Source: Calonectria ilicicola (lineage: Eukaryota > Ascomycota > Sordariomycetes > Hypocreales > Nectriaceae). From it: DNA of 64,000 bases. Every line of letters starts with the position of its first letter. The first letter of the stretch is position 1. The DNA lies in assembly GCA_020809705.1 (NCBI GenBank), contig CP085833.1:620001-684000 (forward strand), in the 5' to 3' direction. The translations under genes and the position numbers were made by a program. Shown piece after piece: positions 45,606-56,956 of the stretch. Under the pieces are notes generated by a model. The model saw nothing but the letters and a program-made list of their open reading frames with translations, was not told where the DNA came from and searched no databases.

Positions 45606-46190
45606 ATGCAATTATCCACTCTTGTTGTCCTCCTTGGCTGCACTGCCGGGTATGTCACATCCACTCCCTTGCGTTATTGCAAAACTCGAGAGCATTGGAC
45701 TATACTAACTACCGTTTTAGAGTCATAGGCGATCTGCAAAAATCTTTGTATTGCACTAGCCGCTTTCAGCCCATCAACAATGACAATAGCTGCAAGGCAT
45801 TTGGTGGCAAACGGGACACTTCCGTCAACGAACGCGGTCTTATCCAGCCTCGCGCATATGCAGATGTAAGTGACAAAAGTGATCATGGGGGGTTCCAACA
45901 TCTTACAATATGTAGAATGAAGAGGCTACAAGAAAGGCATGTGCTGCCTACCGCAGACGCAACACTGGCAATAAAAAGTGGGACAAGTGCCCCGACTGCC
46001 ACACAGTAAGTGACCGGTCAATTATTTCTTCTACAACAGTTTCTAAACTAATGCCCTCAAGCGTTGGTACCGAACCCCAGGTCCCAATTACTGCATCAAT
46101 GCGTGTGACTCTCCTGCTGGCCATCTTGGTGGCGATGAATTCCTCTACTATTGCAAGCAAAACGGGGCGGATGGTTCAACTGATATTTAG
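45606..46190 (+). CDS. Small secreted cysteine-rich protein, copy B
   Basis: Paralog of the minus-strand gene 1.75 kb away. Exons 45606-45649, 45721-45865, 45916-46005 and 46062-46190 give 135 residues. The signal peptide is MQLSTLVVLLGCTAG. The mature chain has eight cysteines, two more than copy A: one in the longer second exon (LYC...NSC) and one in CINAC. Shared blocks are EATRKAC, RNTGNKKWDKCPDC and GHLGGDEFLYYC. Intron positions and phases equal those of copy A. Introns are 71, 50 and 56 bp with canonical donors; the last acceptor is AAG, chosen because it alone keeps the frame. Eight cysteines would allow four disulfides, consistent with an apoplastic or extracellular protein. Confidence 0.8.
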
Positions 46191-46379
46191 TCCATTAGTT
46201 GAAGAACAATCGCGTTATAGAACGTGAATACAATAAACATGACTATGATGCAATATGAACGTCCAAGTGAATGTTCCCTTTCTTTGTTGCGGTGTTCGTA
46301 CTATAGATGTTTGCTGAAAAATTGAGAAACCTCTGCCGTCTAGACTGTCGTCCGCGTCGGTGTCAGGCTCAGAGCACAT

Positions 46380-48545
46380 TCAGTCATCCCATGCCAACTT
46401 GGCCCCCATAGCAGGGTGAATGTCGCCGGCAGCCAAGGCCACATGCCGCCACACGCTGTCTGGATTCATGACGAGATCTACGAGTTCAATACTCTGATTC
46501 GGGCTTGTCATCAACACCTTGACAAGTCCTGAATGACCATAGTTGGGCCGCTTCGCCAAGCTCTCAAACATGGTAGCAATGTAATGCATGTCGTTCAGCC
46601 AGGGCTCCTGCTCGTACCATGAAACGCCATCAAGGATGCAGAAGATGTGCATGTGCGACGGGATCTGCTTCACAAGCTTGACGAAGACTTTGCAAAGCGC
46701 GCGGCAATCTCTTTGGATGCAGCCCTCCAGCATGTCCTGAGACAAGAATCCTAGGTTGGGCTTTGGTAAATTCGAGCTGAGAAGCAACTGCGAGATCAGG
46801 CTACGCATGAGGGCATCTGGCCCGCTTAGAACCTTGCCAGTGTGCAGTCCGGCAAAGAAAAAGGCCACAACCGAGTCAGGGTCGTCGACCAAGCTGGAGA
46901 TGAGGCCACAACACAAGCCTGATAGTGGGGAAATGAGCTCGATGTCCATGCAGCCGTCGACGAGTAAAACCGACGAGGCATCTTCACGCAACCAATCCCT
47001 GAATTCTTCTGTTTGGACTAACCATTGAGCTCGAGCCTTTAGGCCCGCATCGAAGCGATCTGCGTGCCGCATAGTGAAGTCGAGGTCGTCCCCAGGATCA
47101 TAAGTGGAGAGTCCAAGAACACCCAGGAGCTGAATCTTCGATATGGCAAATCCAAACTGCCTTTCAGCGACCTGACTAGCTAGTCTGCTGGATTGATTTC
47201 TCAGATGTAGGTTTGCTGCTTGTGTGTCAGTACTCTGTGCCAAATTGTCGCACCAAAGGATTTTGCCCACTCTGTTCTAGCTGTTTTCGCTCTCGAGCCC
47301 AATTTTCCTGATCCAACTCCCTGTCTCGTCGAGCGTTTCTCAGCTCCTCTCGGAAGATTGTAGCCACATCGGCATATATCTGAGATCCTATGGCGGCCAC
47401 CGACATATTAATTGCCGCCGTCTGCTCCTTGAGTCTGTCATCTATTATCTGCTGCAACGATTCTTCTCCAGCTAACAGATCTCGGATGCCTTTTCCCGAG
47501 GCCTCGACAGTGTCCTGGATGCTTTTTAATCTAATTGAGTCACTGTCTTGTTTAGCGGAAACTTTAGCCAATAGTCGTATCTTCAACTTTTCCACATGCT
47601 CTTTCAGTCGCCCCAGTTGCTGAGTCCAGCGACCTAGAATGTCATCGATGGTCGATTTCTCGGGGATTTTCAGCATTAGCACGCCGACAACCTTGCGATA
47701 CCCTAGCCAACAGAAATAAACATTAGCGAAAGCGAGGCATGACTTGACCGGGATCACGAGGTCGGGGACGAATCGCATTCTTACAGGCCTCTGTTCCCAG
47801 TAGTATTTTTATCAAGGCCGGAATATCTTCGAATAGCATACTGAGGAACTCTTCCTGGAGCTCTACATCGCTGGGGTCCGGTTCGAGGAGGCTATGGGCA
47901 GTGTTGATGGTGATGATAGTGTCGGGAAGGGTTTCGAACGTGTCAAGGATCCTGCTCCTGTTTTCTATATGCCTGCTTGTAGCCTACGATGCTTTTGTTA
48001 GTCACGTACTTCTCCGCTAAGAGGTTGGGGCTAGCTAGATACGTCGAAAATGAGCGCCAAGCCCCCTTTGAGGATCCCAAGGCCGTAGTCGTCTGGCATG
48101 AGGTCGATGAACGAGGACGTTATTTCAATTCCAAGCCCAACCTTGGAGCCATGATCTTTTTTCTCTTCTTTCTGCCGCTTCGCATCTGCCATTAAGTCGA
48201 ACACGGTATTCCATGAGCTACTAGAGACTCTCAGCGCTGTTGCGCCATACTTGTCATGGGCATCGATAATCTTCTCCAAATCCCTACGAAATTTAGGTTA
48301 CTAGAGCATGAGGAGCGAGGGGGAATTTGCACCACATACTCTACCGCAATGTCGTTTCGGGGTTTGTATCTATTTTCCTGGTCGTCATATTGGCTCGGAC
48401 CTGGAGGCGCAATACGAAAACTACCGACGCGCTCGCGGAGGAACTTGTCGACCTTCTCTGGGCTTGGAGACCTATCTTGGCCTTTTGAACGCAGCAGCCC
48501 ATGACGCAGGAACGAGCGCTCACGTGAACCTTTGCTATTTTTCAT
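46380..48545 (-). CDS. STAND/NLR-like protein with degenerate nucleotide site
   Basis: Five exons (48545-48340, 48283-48043, 47983-47785, 47702-47234, 47175-46380) join in phase to 636 residues. Residues about 70-240 are helical and resemble the N-terminal domain (DUF7708-like) found before NACHT modules in fungi. A long coiled-coil-like stretch follows (QQIIDDRLKEQTAAIN, REELRNARRDRELDQENW). The C-terminal third has the layout of a fungal P-loop domain: LREDASSVLLVDGCMD where GxxxxGKS should be, and HIFCILDGVSWYE like a Walker B strand. The Gly-Lys-Ser loop is absent, so ATP hydrolysis is unlikely. It may be a signalling partner or decoy (inference). It is divergent from the AAA+ gene. Confidence 0.7.
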
Positions 48546-49156
48546 CGCTATGGATTGTTATAGCGCAACAAGAAATGAAAATCGCAGCCGGTGGTAGGTA
48601 TCTAAATGCCTCGGTGGAACAGGGGGGAGGAGGAAGAAGATTGAAATCCTAGCCCCTCGTCAACGACAATTGACACCCATGTCCATAGGACAGACGATAA
48701 TGTGAAAAAGCCCGCAGGAACTGCCTTCATAAACCGGCGATCATTGCTTACTCTAACCGAGGCTTATGCTGCTTATAATAGTCCCTACATTTCAGCCCAA
48801 GAACAAGAGCCAGTCACATAACGGCCCCCAAACACCCAACTTAGGAAGGCGGCAAACCACCCAATGAATAGATGCCAACACCTCAATTTGTGGGACTCGT
48901 CAGCATGAAGCTAAGCGTGATGAGGCTCCCCGGTTAGTTATGGTGGAGTAAGACAGAGTTGGTGGGTTCAGCTAATCACAACCCTTGAGACTTTTAAATA
49001 TTAAAGTACTCAATAAACCGAGCACCTGAAAATGCACTCAATTTGGATCCCAGATCGCTCAAGGCCGACTTTTTGAAAACCCTATTCTATCCTGACTCCG
49101 ACCGAAGACTAGCGTGAGCTGGTTTGCGACTGGGCCTGTTTCCACATTCCGTTACC
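48546..49156. promoter_or_regulatory. Divergent promoter of STAND-like and AAA+ genes
   Basis: 611 bp between two starts facing away from each other. No gene was seen. A shared promoter would allow joint expression. Confidence 0.4.
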
Positions 49157-52100
49157 ATGACTGAGGAGGAGCCATCGGTCACGACCACCGCTGTGGTGAA
49201 TGGGAGCTCTTGCGATAGTCCGCTTTCTGTCGCTCGGGCTCCCAATCTAGGAATCTTGTTGGACTCCACTGAACCCGCGGAATCTTTGCAACTGGAAGAG
49301 CGAGAGGCGCCAAAGAGCCCTGCTGCAGATCTAGAGAGAGCTAACGGGATCTCGGAAGTAGATGCTCCGGGTTCGGTAAAGGAGACACCACTTGAAACGG
49401 TAGAAAATCACCAACCAAATGAAGATGAAGAGGCTCCCAGAGAAGACACTTCGGATGATGGATCTATCGATGAAACCCTTCCCGACTCGGACCGGCCCAT
49501 CAAAACAGGGGTGCGCTACTACAAATATGAAGGATTCATGAACCGTATGGATGGGGATGATGGGGACTACGTCATTGAAGTCCTTGTAACCAAGGGCGAC
49601 TGGATGAGGGACATAAAAGCTGAGCTTGAGGGAAGGGATCGACGCCAATACCCCAGAAAAGGCGACAGCCATAAGGGCACGCAGCTGAAGCTGCCCCAAG
49701 GTTCCAAATCACACGAAGAGGAAGAGCGCATCCAACGTGTCCGTATTCGTTCACAAACGGTCTTGGATGCCCTGGCGTCTGCATCCAGATTTGCTAAAAT
49801 AAACGCAAATCCATACTTTGAGTTTTATCGCCCATTTAGGACTCTCGAAGAGTTCCATGGAGACATGAAATCCAAATTAACCGAATTGGAGAATGAATAT
49901 AAAGCCGAAGGCGGTTCGCTTAGCACAGCGCTGAGCAACGCTGGAGCCGCCCAAGACGAGGCTGTCGAAGAAGACCAGTCTAAGCCTGTCGAGAACAATG
50001 AATCCAAAGAAGTCAGCGAGGGCTCTAAAACATCAGTCAAGACCGCCTTGGAGCATATGCGTTGCTATATTGACTTTGTGGAGCAGGAAGTCCTGCCAAT
50101 CCGCAAAAGATTCCAAGCTAGTGACAAGACAACACGCCGCCGAATCAGGCACGACGAAATCCCATATCTCTTTCAGACTGGATCATTGGCCTTCTTGCGT
50201 CTTGACACAGCTGGCAAAACTATGCACCGATCTGCCGTGCAGCAAATAGGAAGAATGGTTTCGTGCGTCGTATCCGACCACCCCGATTTATTGGACGAGA
50301 GGAGGGAAGGGTTTGAGGACCGCAGTTCGAAAAAGACTACTTGGGTCATCCATTCCCTTGACTTCGACGGTGAAAGGCTGGTGCCTGTTTGCACTCGAGC
50401 CGAGTTCGCTTTCTTCAATGGCGAGCGAGACATCACTTCCCTAGAGTGCTATCCGCTAGCATACCATCCTAATTCCGCCGCAATCCTTCAGCAGCACAAA
50501 GAATCGGGCCGCCTCTTCAGGTCGTACATCTCAGAGAGTGCGAAGCATCTCTATTACTCGGGTTGGACTTTTATCAAGGGTATCCGGGGGGAAGCCTTGG
50601 AAGACGAGAAGGGTAATTTGATCCACTACCCTGAGTATATCGAGAGTGAGGTTGTGCTTGACTTCAAGGAGGCCATTCGAAACTATCCAAAGTGGGAGAC
50701 AGATTATGGAGGTTGGGAGCCAGAAGTAGTACCTTGGGACTATGCTGGGTATGCTGAGATATCACTCCGCATCTGGGAAGAATACCCTAATGGCCGGGGT
50801 GGTGGTAGGCGCTACAGAGAACAGCAGATCTCAGTCCTAACCCAAGAGAGTGAGGCATACAGGCCAGAAGCGATCAAATGGATTGAAAAAGACAAGTTCC
50901 TTGTGGATGAGGCTACTGGCTCCCTCAAGGATATAGAGTGGACAGATGAAGACCTGGTGCTTTTACCCAAGAGGTTGTTCGGCTACGTCTTGAGGGAGAG
51001 GAGGTTCGCCCGCCTTGACGTGGAGGGCATCGACATGGAAACCCAGAAGAGCCGTGTCACTCTGGACGATGTTCAGATGCCCGCGTCCCGGAGGAAAATG
51101 ATCCGATCAGCCGTCTCAGCGCATTTCAGGTCGCAAGAAAAAGAAAAACAGGGACTGTCGTCCATCCAGTTAGACGTAATTCGTGGTAAGGGCAAAGGTC
51201 TCGTCATTCTCCTCCACGGAGCTCCCGGTGTTGGAAAAACAGCGACAGCCGAGGCGGTCGCTCTTGAGAATAGCAAGCCGCTCTTCCCTATCACTTGCGG
51301 GGACTTGGGATTTTCACCCGGCGCAGTCGACAAGTCACTGCGAGACACTTTCCGCTATGCCCATTTGTGGGATTGCATTTTGCTCCTCGATGAGGCCGAC
51401 GTTTTTCTGACACAGAGAGATCGTAGTGGCGGCAACTTAGAGCGCAATGCGCTAGTAGGAGGTAAGTTGCCCTCTCAGCTATCAGCACCCTAAAGCCGAA
51501 GATTTAATGCTAACTCCATGCTCCAGTATTTCTCAGAGCTCTGGAATACTATAGCGGGATCCTCTTTCTCACAACAAACAGGGTAGGGTCTCTTGACGAG
51601 GCTTTCAGGTCCCGCGTGCACCTAAGTCTCTGCTATCCTTACCTGAGTCTGAGCGACACGTTGGCGATCCTTGATTCCAACCTGAAACGTCTTCCCAGGA
51701 TTGAAGATGCCAAAGAGGGAACTTCAAAGGATGGCTACATCAAAGTCATTGAGGAGCCAATCAAGAAGTTTATCGAAGACGAATATCATAAATACTCAAA
51801 GGCCACGAAGAAGCAGAGAGGACCCTGGAATGGGCGCCAGATCCGCAACGCGGTACAGATAGCTGCAGGTCTTGCTCTTTATGAAAAGGAGACCTCGAGC
51901 AACAATGACGGCCTACCAGCCATCCTGACCAGTGAACAATTTCGATCTGTGGCTGAAACAACCTCCGAGTTTGAGGAATACTTGAAGGCCACCAAAAAAG
52001 GTGACGAAGCGTACCAGGCTCGACTACGTATGGATCGGCACGATGACTTCCATGACGAGGGCGTCAAGGAGTACGCGCATTATTCGGATCACTCTGATGA

Positions 52101-52491
52101 GGATGAAACTTATGCAACACCCCAAAAGCGAATGTACAAGAGCCCTGCGCCGAGGCCTTCACAGGCCAGACGACAGGGGGGTCAAAGGGGAGCCGGCGCA
52201 TCTGACAGGAACCGTGGCTCAGCGTCACCATATGCTGATGGAGCGAGCGGCAATTATCCAGGCTCAGCGAAACCGTCTACCAGGCCGACCCGTCCAGAGC
52301 GACGGTTACAATATGCTTCACAGGAACCTGAGTATGGTGACGAAGGAGCCGAAGACATGGAGGGTAACTTCTATGAGGATGATGAGCCCGAGGAGCGTGG
52401 CTATAGTCATAATATTCGTCCCGTCTCGCATGGTAGGCGGGCGCAGTTTAGAGGAGATTCGGATCGGTATAGCTTAAACCAAGATAGGTAG
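49157..52491 (+). CDS. AAA+ ATPase with DUF7025-like N-terminal domain
   Basis: Large ATPase of a family expanded in filamentous fungi. Exons 49157-51461 and 51527-52491 (65-bp intron) give 1089 residues. The first 130 are acidic and unstructured. A conserved central domain follows (LEHMRCYIDFVEQEVLPIRK, HDEIPYLFQTGSLAFL, YYSGWTFIKGIRGE). The AAA core has Walker A HGAPGVGKTATAE at about residue 688, Walker B CILLLDEADVFL near 741, sensor-1 FLTTNR after the intron and the arginine finger FRSRVH, so catalysis should be intact. The C-terminal 200 residues are low-complexity, rich in Arg, Ser, Pro and acidic residues. The intron falls between Walker B and sensor 1. Its role is unknown; remodelling of a protein complex is the generic expectation. 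Confidence 0.9.
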
Positions 52492-52760
52492 GTCTTACTC
52501 AAACATAAATAACCAGATTTAGAGTTAGGGAAATGAAGCCAGACTCTCCAAGGTTTGCCAGCCGCAATGAAAATAGCAGATGATGTTTGAGATGAATGCA
52601 ACCAGCTCTGGGCTAGCTGTTGTCTTTGAGCTATTTCTATGCCAGTAAAATGTCATTTGGGCCTAGCTGAGCACACATATAGATACTTCCTATGAACTGT
52701 AGAGGCATTCATAGCCACTGCTCTTTTACATAAATAACCATAGAGATAAAATAGCAATTT

Positions 52761-55700
52761 TTAGTCACGGCTTTCCATATCACGAACTGCGATATCCGAT
52801 AAGTATTTTGCCACGTCAAAATGGCCTTCCTTTGCAGCGATATTTATTGCATACGCAAAACAACCTTCATTTTGATGATCATTTGCCCCTGCATTAATCA
52901 ACATCTTCACAATATCAAGTATCCCGATTGAAGCTGCAAGAGTGATGGTGCTTTCAAACGGCTCACAACAAACAGCGTTTACATCGGCGCCATACTGCAG
53001 AAGCAGCAGTGCAAGATTGAAATGGCCATTGATTATTGCCAGCTGAAGTGGTGTGAATGGTTCTGGATCTGGGTTAACCTCAACGCCTTCATCCAATAGC
53101 AATTGGGCGATCTGCACGGAGACTTCTGTGTTCTCCTTGCTGGCACATGTGTGGTGAAGAGGGGATCCTCTTCCATTCCAAATAAAATCCCCAGGCACCT
53201 CAACCCAATCTTCAAAATCGCTTTCCACATGGACACTAGCTCCATGTTTAATGAGATAGCGGACGATATCAAGTTGTCCAAAGTAACAGGCAGTAGCAAG
53301 CGGAGTTGCATGATCCTCATAAAACTGATCGATATCAGCACCAGAGGATGCCAAATACATAAGAGCCTCGAGTGGTTCCATGCAGACGTCTGAAAACCCG
53401 CAACTATTTAGGTCTCGAGTTTCTAAAGTTGTATAAGTGCGCCCATCGCATATGTATTGGAAAGGCGGTTTATATGGTTCTCTATAGAAATTCACATCTG
53501 CGCCATGGTCGACGAGAAGTTTTATCAGATCGAAAGAGCATATTCTAAAAGCGTGCTGAAGTGGGGTAGCCCAATCTGACTGTATAGCGTTGACATCTAC
53601 TCCTTCGTCAAGTAGCTTCTTGACCATATGCATGGCTTTAGCGATAGTTTTTGAATCTGGGCAGTTTCTTTCTGTATCAATAGATAATAGAACAGCTTGA
53701 AGTGACGTGCATCTAATCACTCCGGTCTCAGTGAGATACGTTGTTGCTTCAAAGCAAGCATTATGCTCAACGAGGAAATGAAGCTTTTCGTCTAGGTCAA
53801 CGACACAACTACTAAGTGCGTTGACATACACCACACACGATTCAAAGGAACCGGAGAACGGTAGACTTTGGGTGAATCTGGCTCCCAGCGCCCAGAGGAT
53901 TTCGACAGTATGGATTCGACCAAACAAGAGAGCGCACGTAAGAGGTGTAATTTGGCTCTCACCATATTCATATTCATATTGTTGACTCACTTCGTGGGTG
54001 CTAATTAACTTGTATCGGGGAGTGTCATGGTCGATGAATATATTCGGCTCGTTAAATCCCTCCAACGCGTCATATTCGATGGCATTCATTGGGCGATCAA
54101 CACGCACCCCTGCCCTAGTGAGACTCTGGATTAAAGGTGCATTATATGTTGCGATAGCGAAAAATAATAAAGTCTGACCCGTATAGTGAAGGTGATCAGG
54201 TTCGAAGAATATTGGAACCAGAGGCGCCATGAATCGGAGATATTGTGAAAGCTTCTCAAGATGGAATGTGAACAACGGTTGGATATTGTCCCATTCATTC
54301 CTCAATGTCGTTTGGTGTCGCTCCCAAAATCTGGCCCCATTCTCCAAGAGACAGCGAACGGCAAGTGTATTATTGTATTGGAAGGCAAATTGAAGAGGTA
54401 GGCTTGGTTTCCCTTCGGCCCAAGTAAAAAATCTCTTCTCGGCAGGGATTATGACGTTGGAAAAGTCTCTTGAAACGGAGGTTTCTCGTCGCATGCGCAG
54501 GTGGGCACAATTTGGATCAACACCAAACCGCAAAAGGGATTCAGCGAGATCAATCTTAGAAAATCTCACTGCCCCTAAGAGGGCAAGTTCATCTGCAAGA
54601 CTATTCCTCTTAGAGGAATGGATCCAATCGACTTTTTGACTCGGATTTCCTGAGAAGTGAGCCAGTAATGTACAGATTTCTAGGCTAAGTGGATCGGTAA
54701 TGTAAGGCAATAGTAGTCCTGGAGAGGATGACCGAAAGGCAAAAACTTCTCCAAGTGTGAAAGGAGAAAACTTGGCATTGGACCAATCAAGTAATCCCTG
54801 AGAAATACGATGGCTGGAAATCTGACGAAGGAGGGTTTCCAAATGGGAATCAGAGTCGAACAGATTTTTTTCCAATGCGAAGAACAAAGCTTTGATTAAT
54901 GGCCGAGAAGATGCGTCGTAGTCGAGCAATATCGGGACAGTTGACCCACTAAAGTTGAAGGACATCCATTTAAGAAAAGTCCATTCTAAATGGAATTCGT
55001 CAATTAGGTTAAGGCCGTTTTTCGAGGTGAGGATATTGAGGACTATTTCAGGAATGTTAAGGTGGAAGGAGATGCTGATTAATGAGCTGACTACCTTGTG
55101 TGTGAGGAAACCCCCAAGAGAATTCTCAACGAGAGTAAATACAAGTTTAACAGCATGTTGAAGTCTTGGTAATTCAATTGAATTTGAGACCATGGGTAGA
55201 GAAACGACATATATGAATTTCCAAACGAATGATAGTATTTGTTCGCTGCGTGATTTCAATATTTGTTTGAGAAGATCTTCTTGGCTGTCGCTCGTGAACC
55301 AGGAAAGCAGCTCAATTAAATGCATCACGCCGTTGTACTTGTAGCTAGCTATAGTGTTTATAGCCATGTTTAAGAGAGCTTCCTTAGAACAAAAGCTGAG
55401 CTCGCTCATTGCTGTAGGAAAACTTGCGACCACTGCTCGACAGTGTTTCAATTTTGGAGAACAGAGTATCGAAGTGAGAGATTCCCAGCTCCATGTATGA
55501 AATGGAGGTCTTGGGATTCCAGGTGGAGGAATTTCTGAAAGCAGCATGATATATTCCTGATTCTGGAGAGTATGCGAAATGTGTTGATCACTTTCAACTA
55601 TATAAGTATTAGCAGAATGCTGAAGTCCTCATCATAAAACGTCATACTGGGTACAATATAAACCCTGCGTCCAAATACAGGGATTCCCGACAAATATAAT

Positions 55701-56315
55701 TCCCTGCTGAGAACTGAGAGGGACCCGTAGTCGTTCTCGGACATGGCATCTGAGGGGACATTTACTCCCACAGTATCCCCATCCGTAATAATCGGTGGAC
55801 AGATAGGAGATGGCGACCGTGATATCAGAGGGGTACGGATCAAAACTCTGTTTGAGAAAGCTTTGAATTATTAATCGGCAAATCCTTTATGAACATTATT
55901 TGCTTACCTGGCATTCTGCTCCTTGGCCGTAATCTCGGATTGTATCTGGCAAATTCCCTTTCAATTTTCTTTGGGTCGATCGCTTTACCATCCCAAAAAA
56001 CCTCCGTTTTTTTACCCTCATTCTGCCTTGCTTTAACTGCTGATAGAATGTGATGCCAATGCTGGCTGGAAATGTTTTTAGATCTTCCTGAGTTTTTGGA
56101 ATCCAAGAGCCATTTGTACTGTCGATCACTTAAGATGGGTTAGATACCGAGATAGTGTTGATTTAAGGAAGATGCACATGCCTTGCAGAGATTCCATGCT
56201 TCTCACTAATGTGCTGCTTTATCCTTTGCAGCTTCCAACCCTCATCGAAATACAATGCCAAAATTTCGTCCCGGTAGGGGTTTAGGACTGACTTTCCCCT
56301 TTTGCGCACATCCAT
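52761..56315 (-). CDS. Clr5-domain ankyrin-repeat protein
   Basis: Four exons (56315-56182, 56128-55908, 55845-55648, 55597-52761) give 1129 residues. The N-terminus is a Clr5 domain: LNPYRDEILALYFDEGWKLQ, then EKHGISASDRQYKW across intron 1 and KNISSQHW after it. A variable linker of about 600 residues follows. The last 400 hold ankyrin repeats of the form TPLQHAFRICSFDLIKLLVDHGADVN, with at least six units to the end. Intron 1 begins with GC rather than GT. Intron 2 ends at the second of two overlapping AGs. An ATG at 56393 would add 26 residues. Clr5-ankyrin proteins are common in Pezizomycotina and proposed to be regulators or NLR relatives; no function is shown. Confidence 0.82.
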
Positions 56316-56956
56316 CTTGTACACGTAGGCAGCAGCACTTGGTAGATATATCCCGAATTTCCGGGAATGTATATTAGGTGGAACTGGTACCAATAAACTT
56401 GAAGAAAGTTGGGCAGTGTTATCTAGAAGCCATGGTTGAGAAATGGTGTGGATGAAAAAAAACTATTGCTCGCTGTTCGACTCGCGCTGTGCATGCTCGC
56501 CAAATGATGGGCAATGTGCCGCTTTTTATATCCATTTGTGACGAGCATCATTTGGGTCGCAATGAGGCGGCGCAAATCTGACCTTTGAAAAATGCAACTG
56601 ACTGCATCCATGATTTGCTGAAACCGAGTTGGGGAAAGTAATCGGAGGAGAGGCTCCAAATATGATTGGACGTTCTGAAAATGGCCGTATGTACTTTTGC
56701 TAAAAAGTCTTGGGTAATCTAAGAAGACGCCTCATTGGAAACTGCATGTCGTGACGTCCAATGCGCTTGGGTTATTTTGGCATCCCCCCCTCCTTCAAAT
56801 GTACCTCATGCGATAATGACAAATGCAAACAGACGTTAGAAAATGGCAGCGGTGTTCATCATCCAAAGATAAAATTTTCGGTATTGCGTTAAACAAACTT
56901 TTGAGGGTATCTATGTGGAAAATAACAAGTCATCTCTCGTTACTACGAGGCTCAAT
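56316..56956. other. Intergenic upstream of the Clr5-ankyrin gene
   Basis: Promoter region of the ankyrin gene and 3' flank of the dioxygenase gene. A 78-codon frame on the minus strand (56659-56423) is open but shows no domain, and no splice joins it to the ankyrin gene. Confidence 0.45.

Noticed and set aside
49489..49499. TCGGACCGG copy of the palindrome
   Set aside because: It is a one-mismatch copy in the coding sequence of the AAA+ gene; a single occurrence there is expected by chance.
56423..56659. 78-codon minus-strand frame as a first exon of the Clr5 gene
   Set aside because: No donor/acceptor pair joins it in phase and the Clr5 domain already has a suitable ATG.
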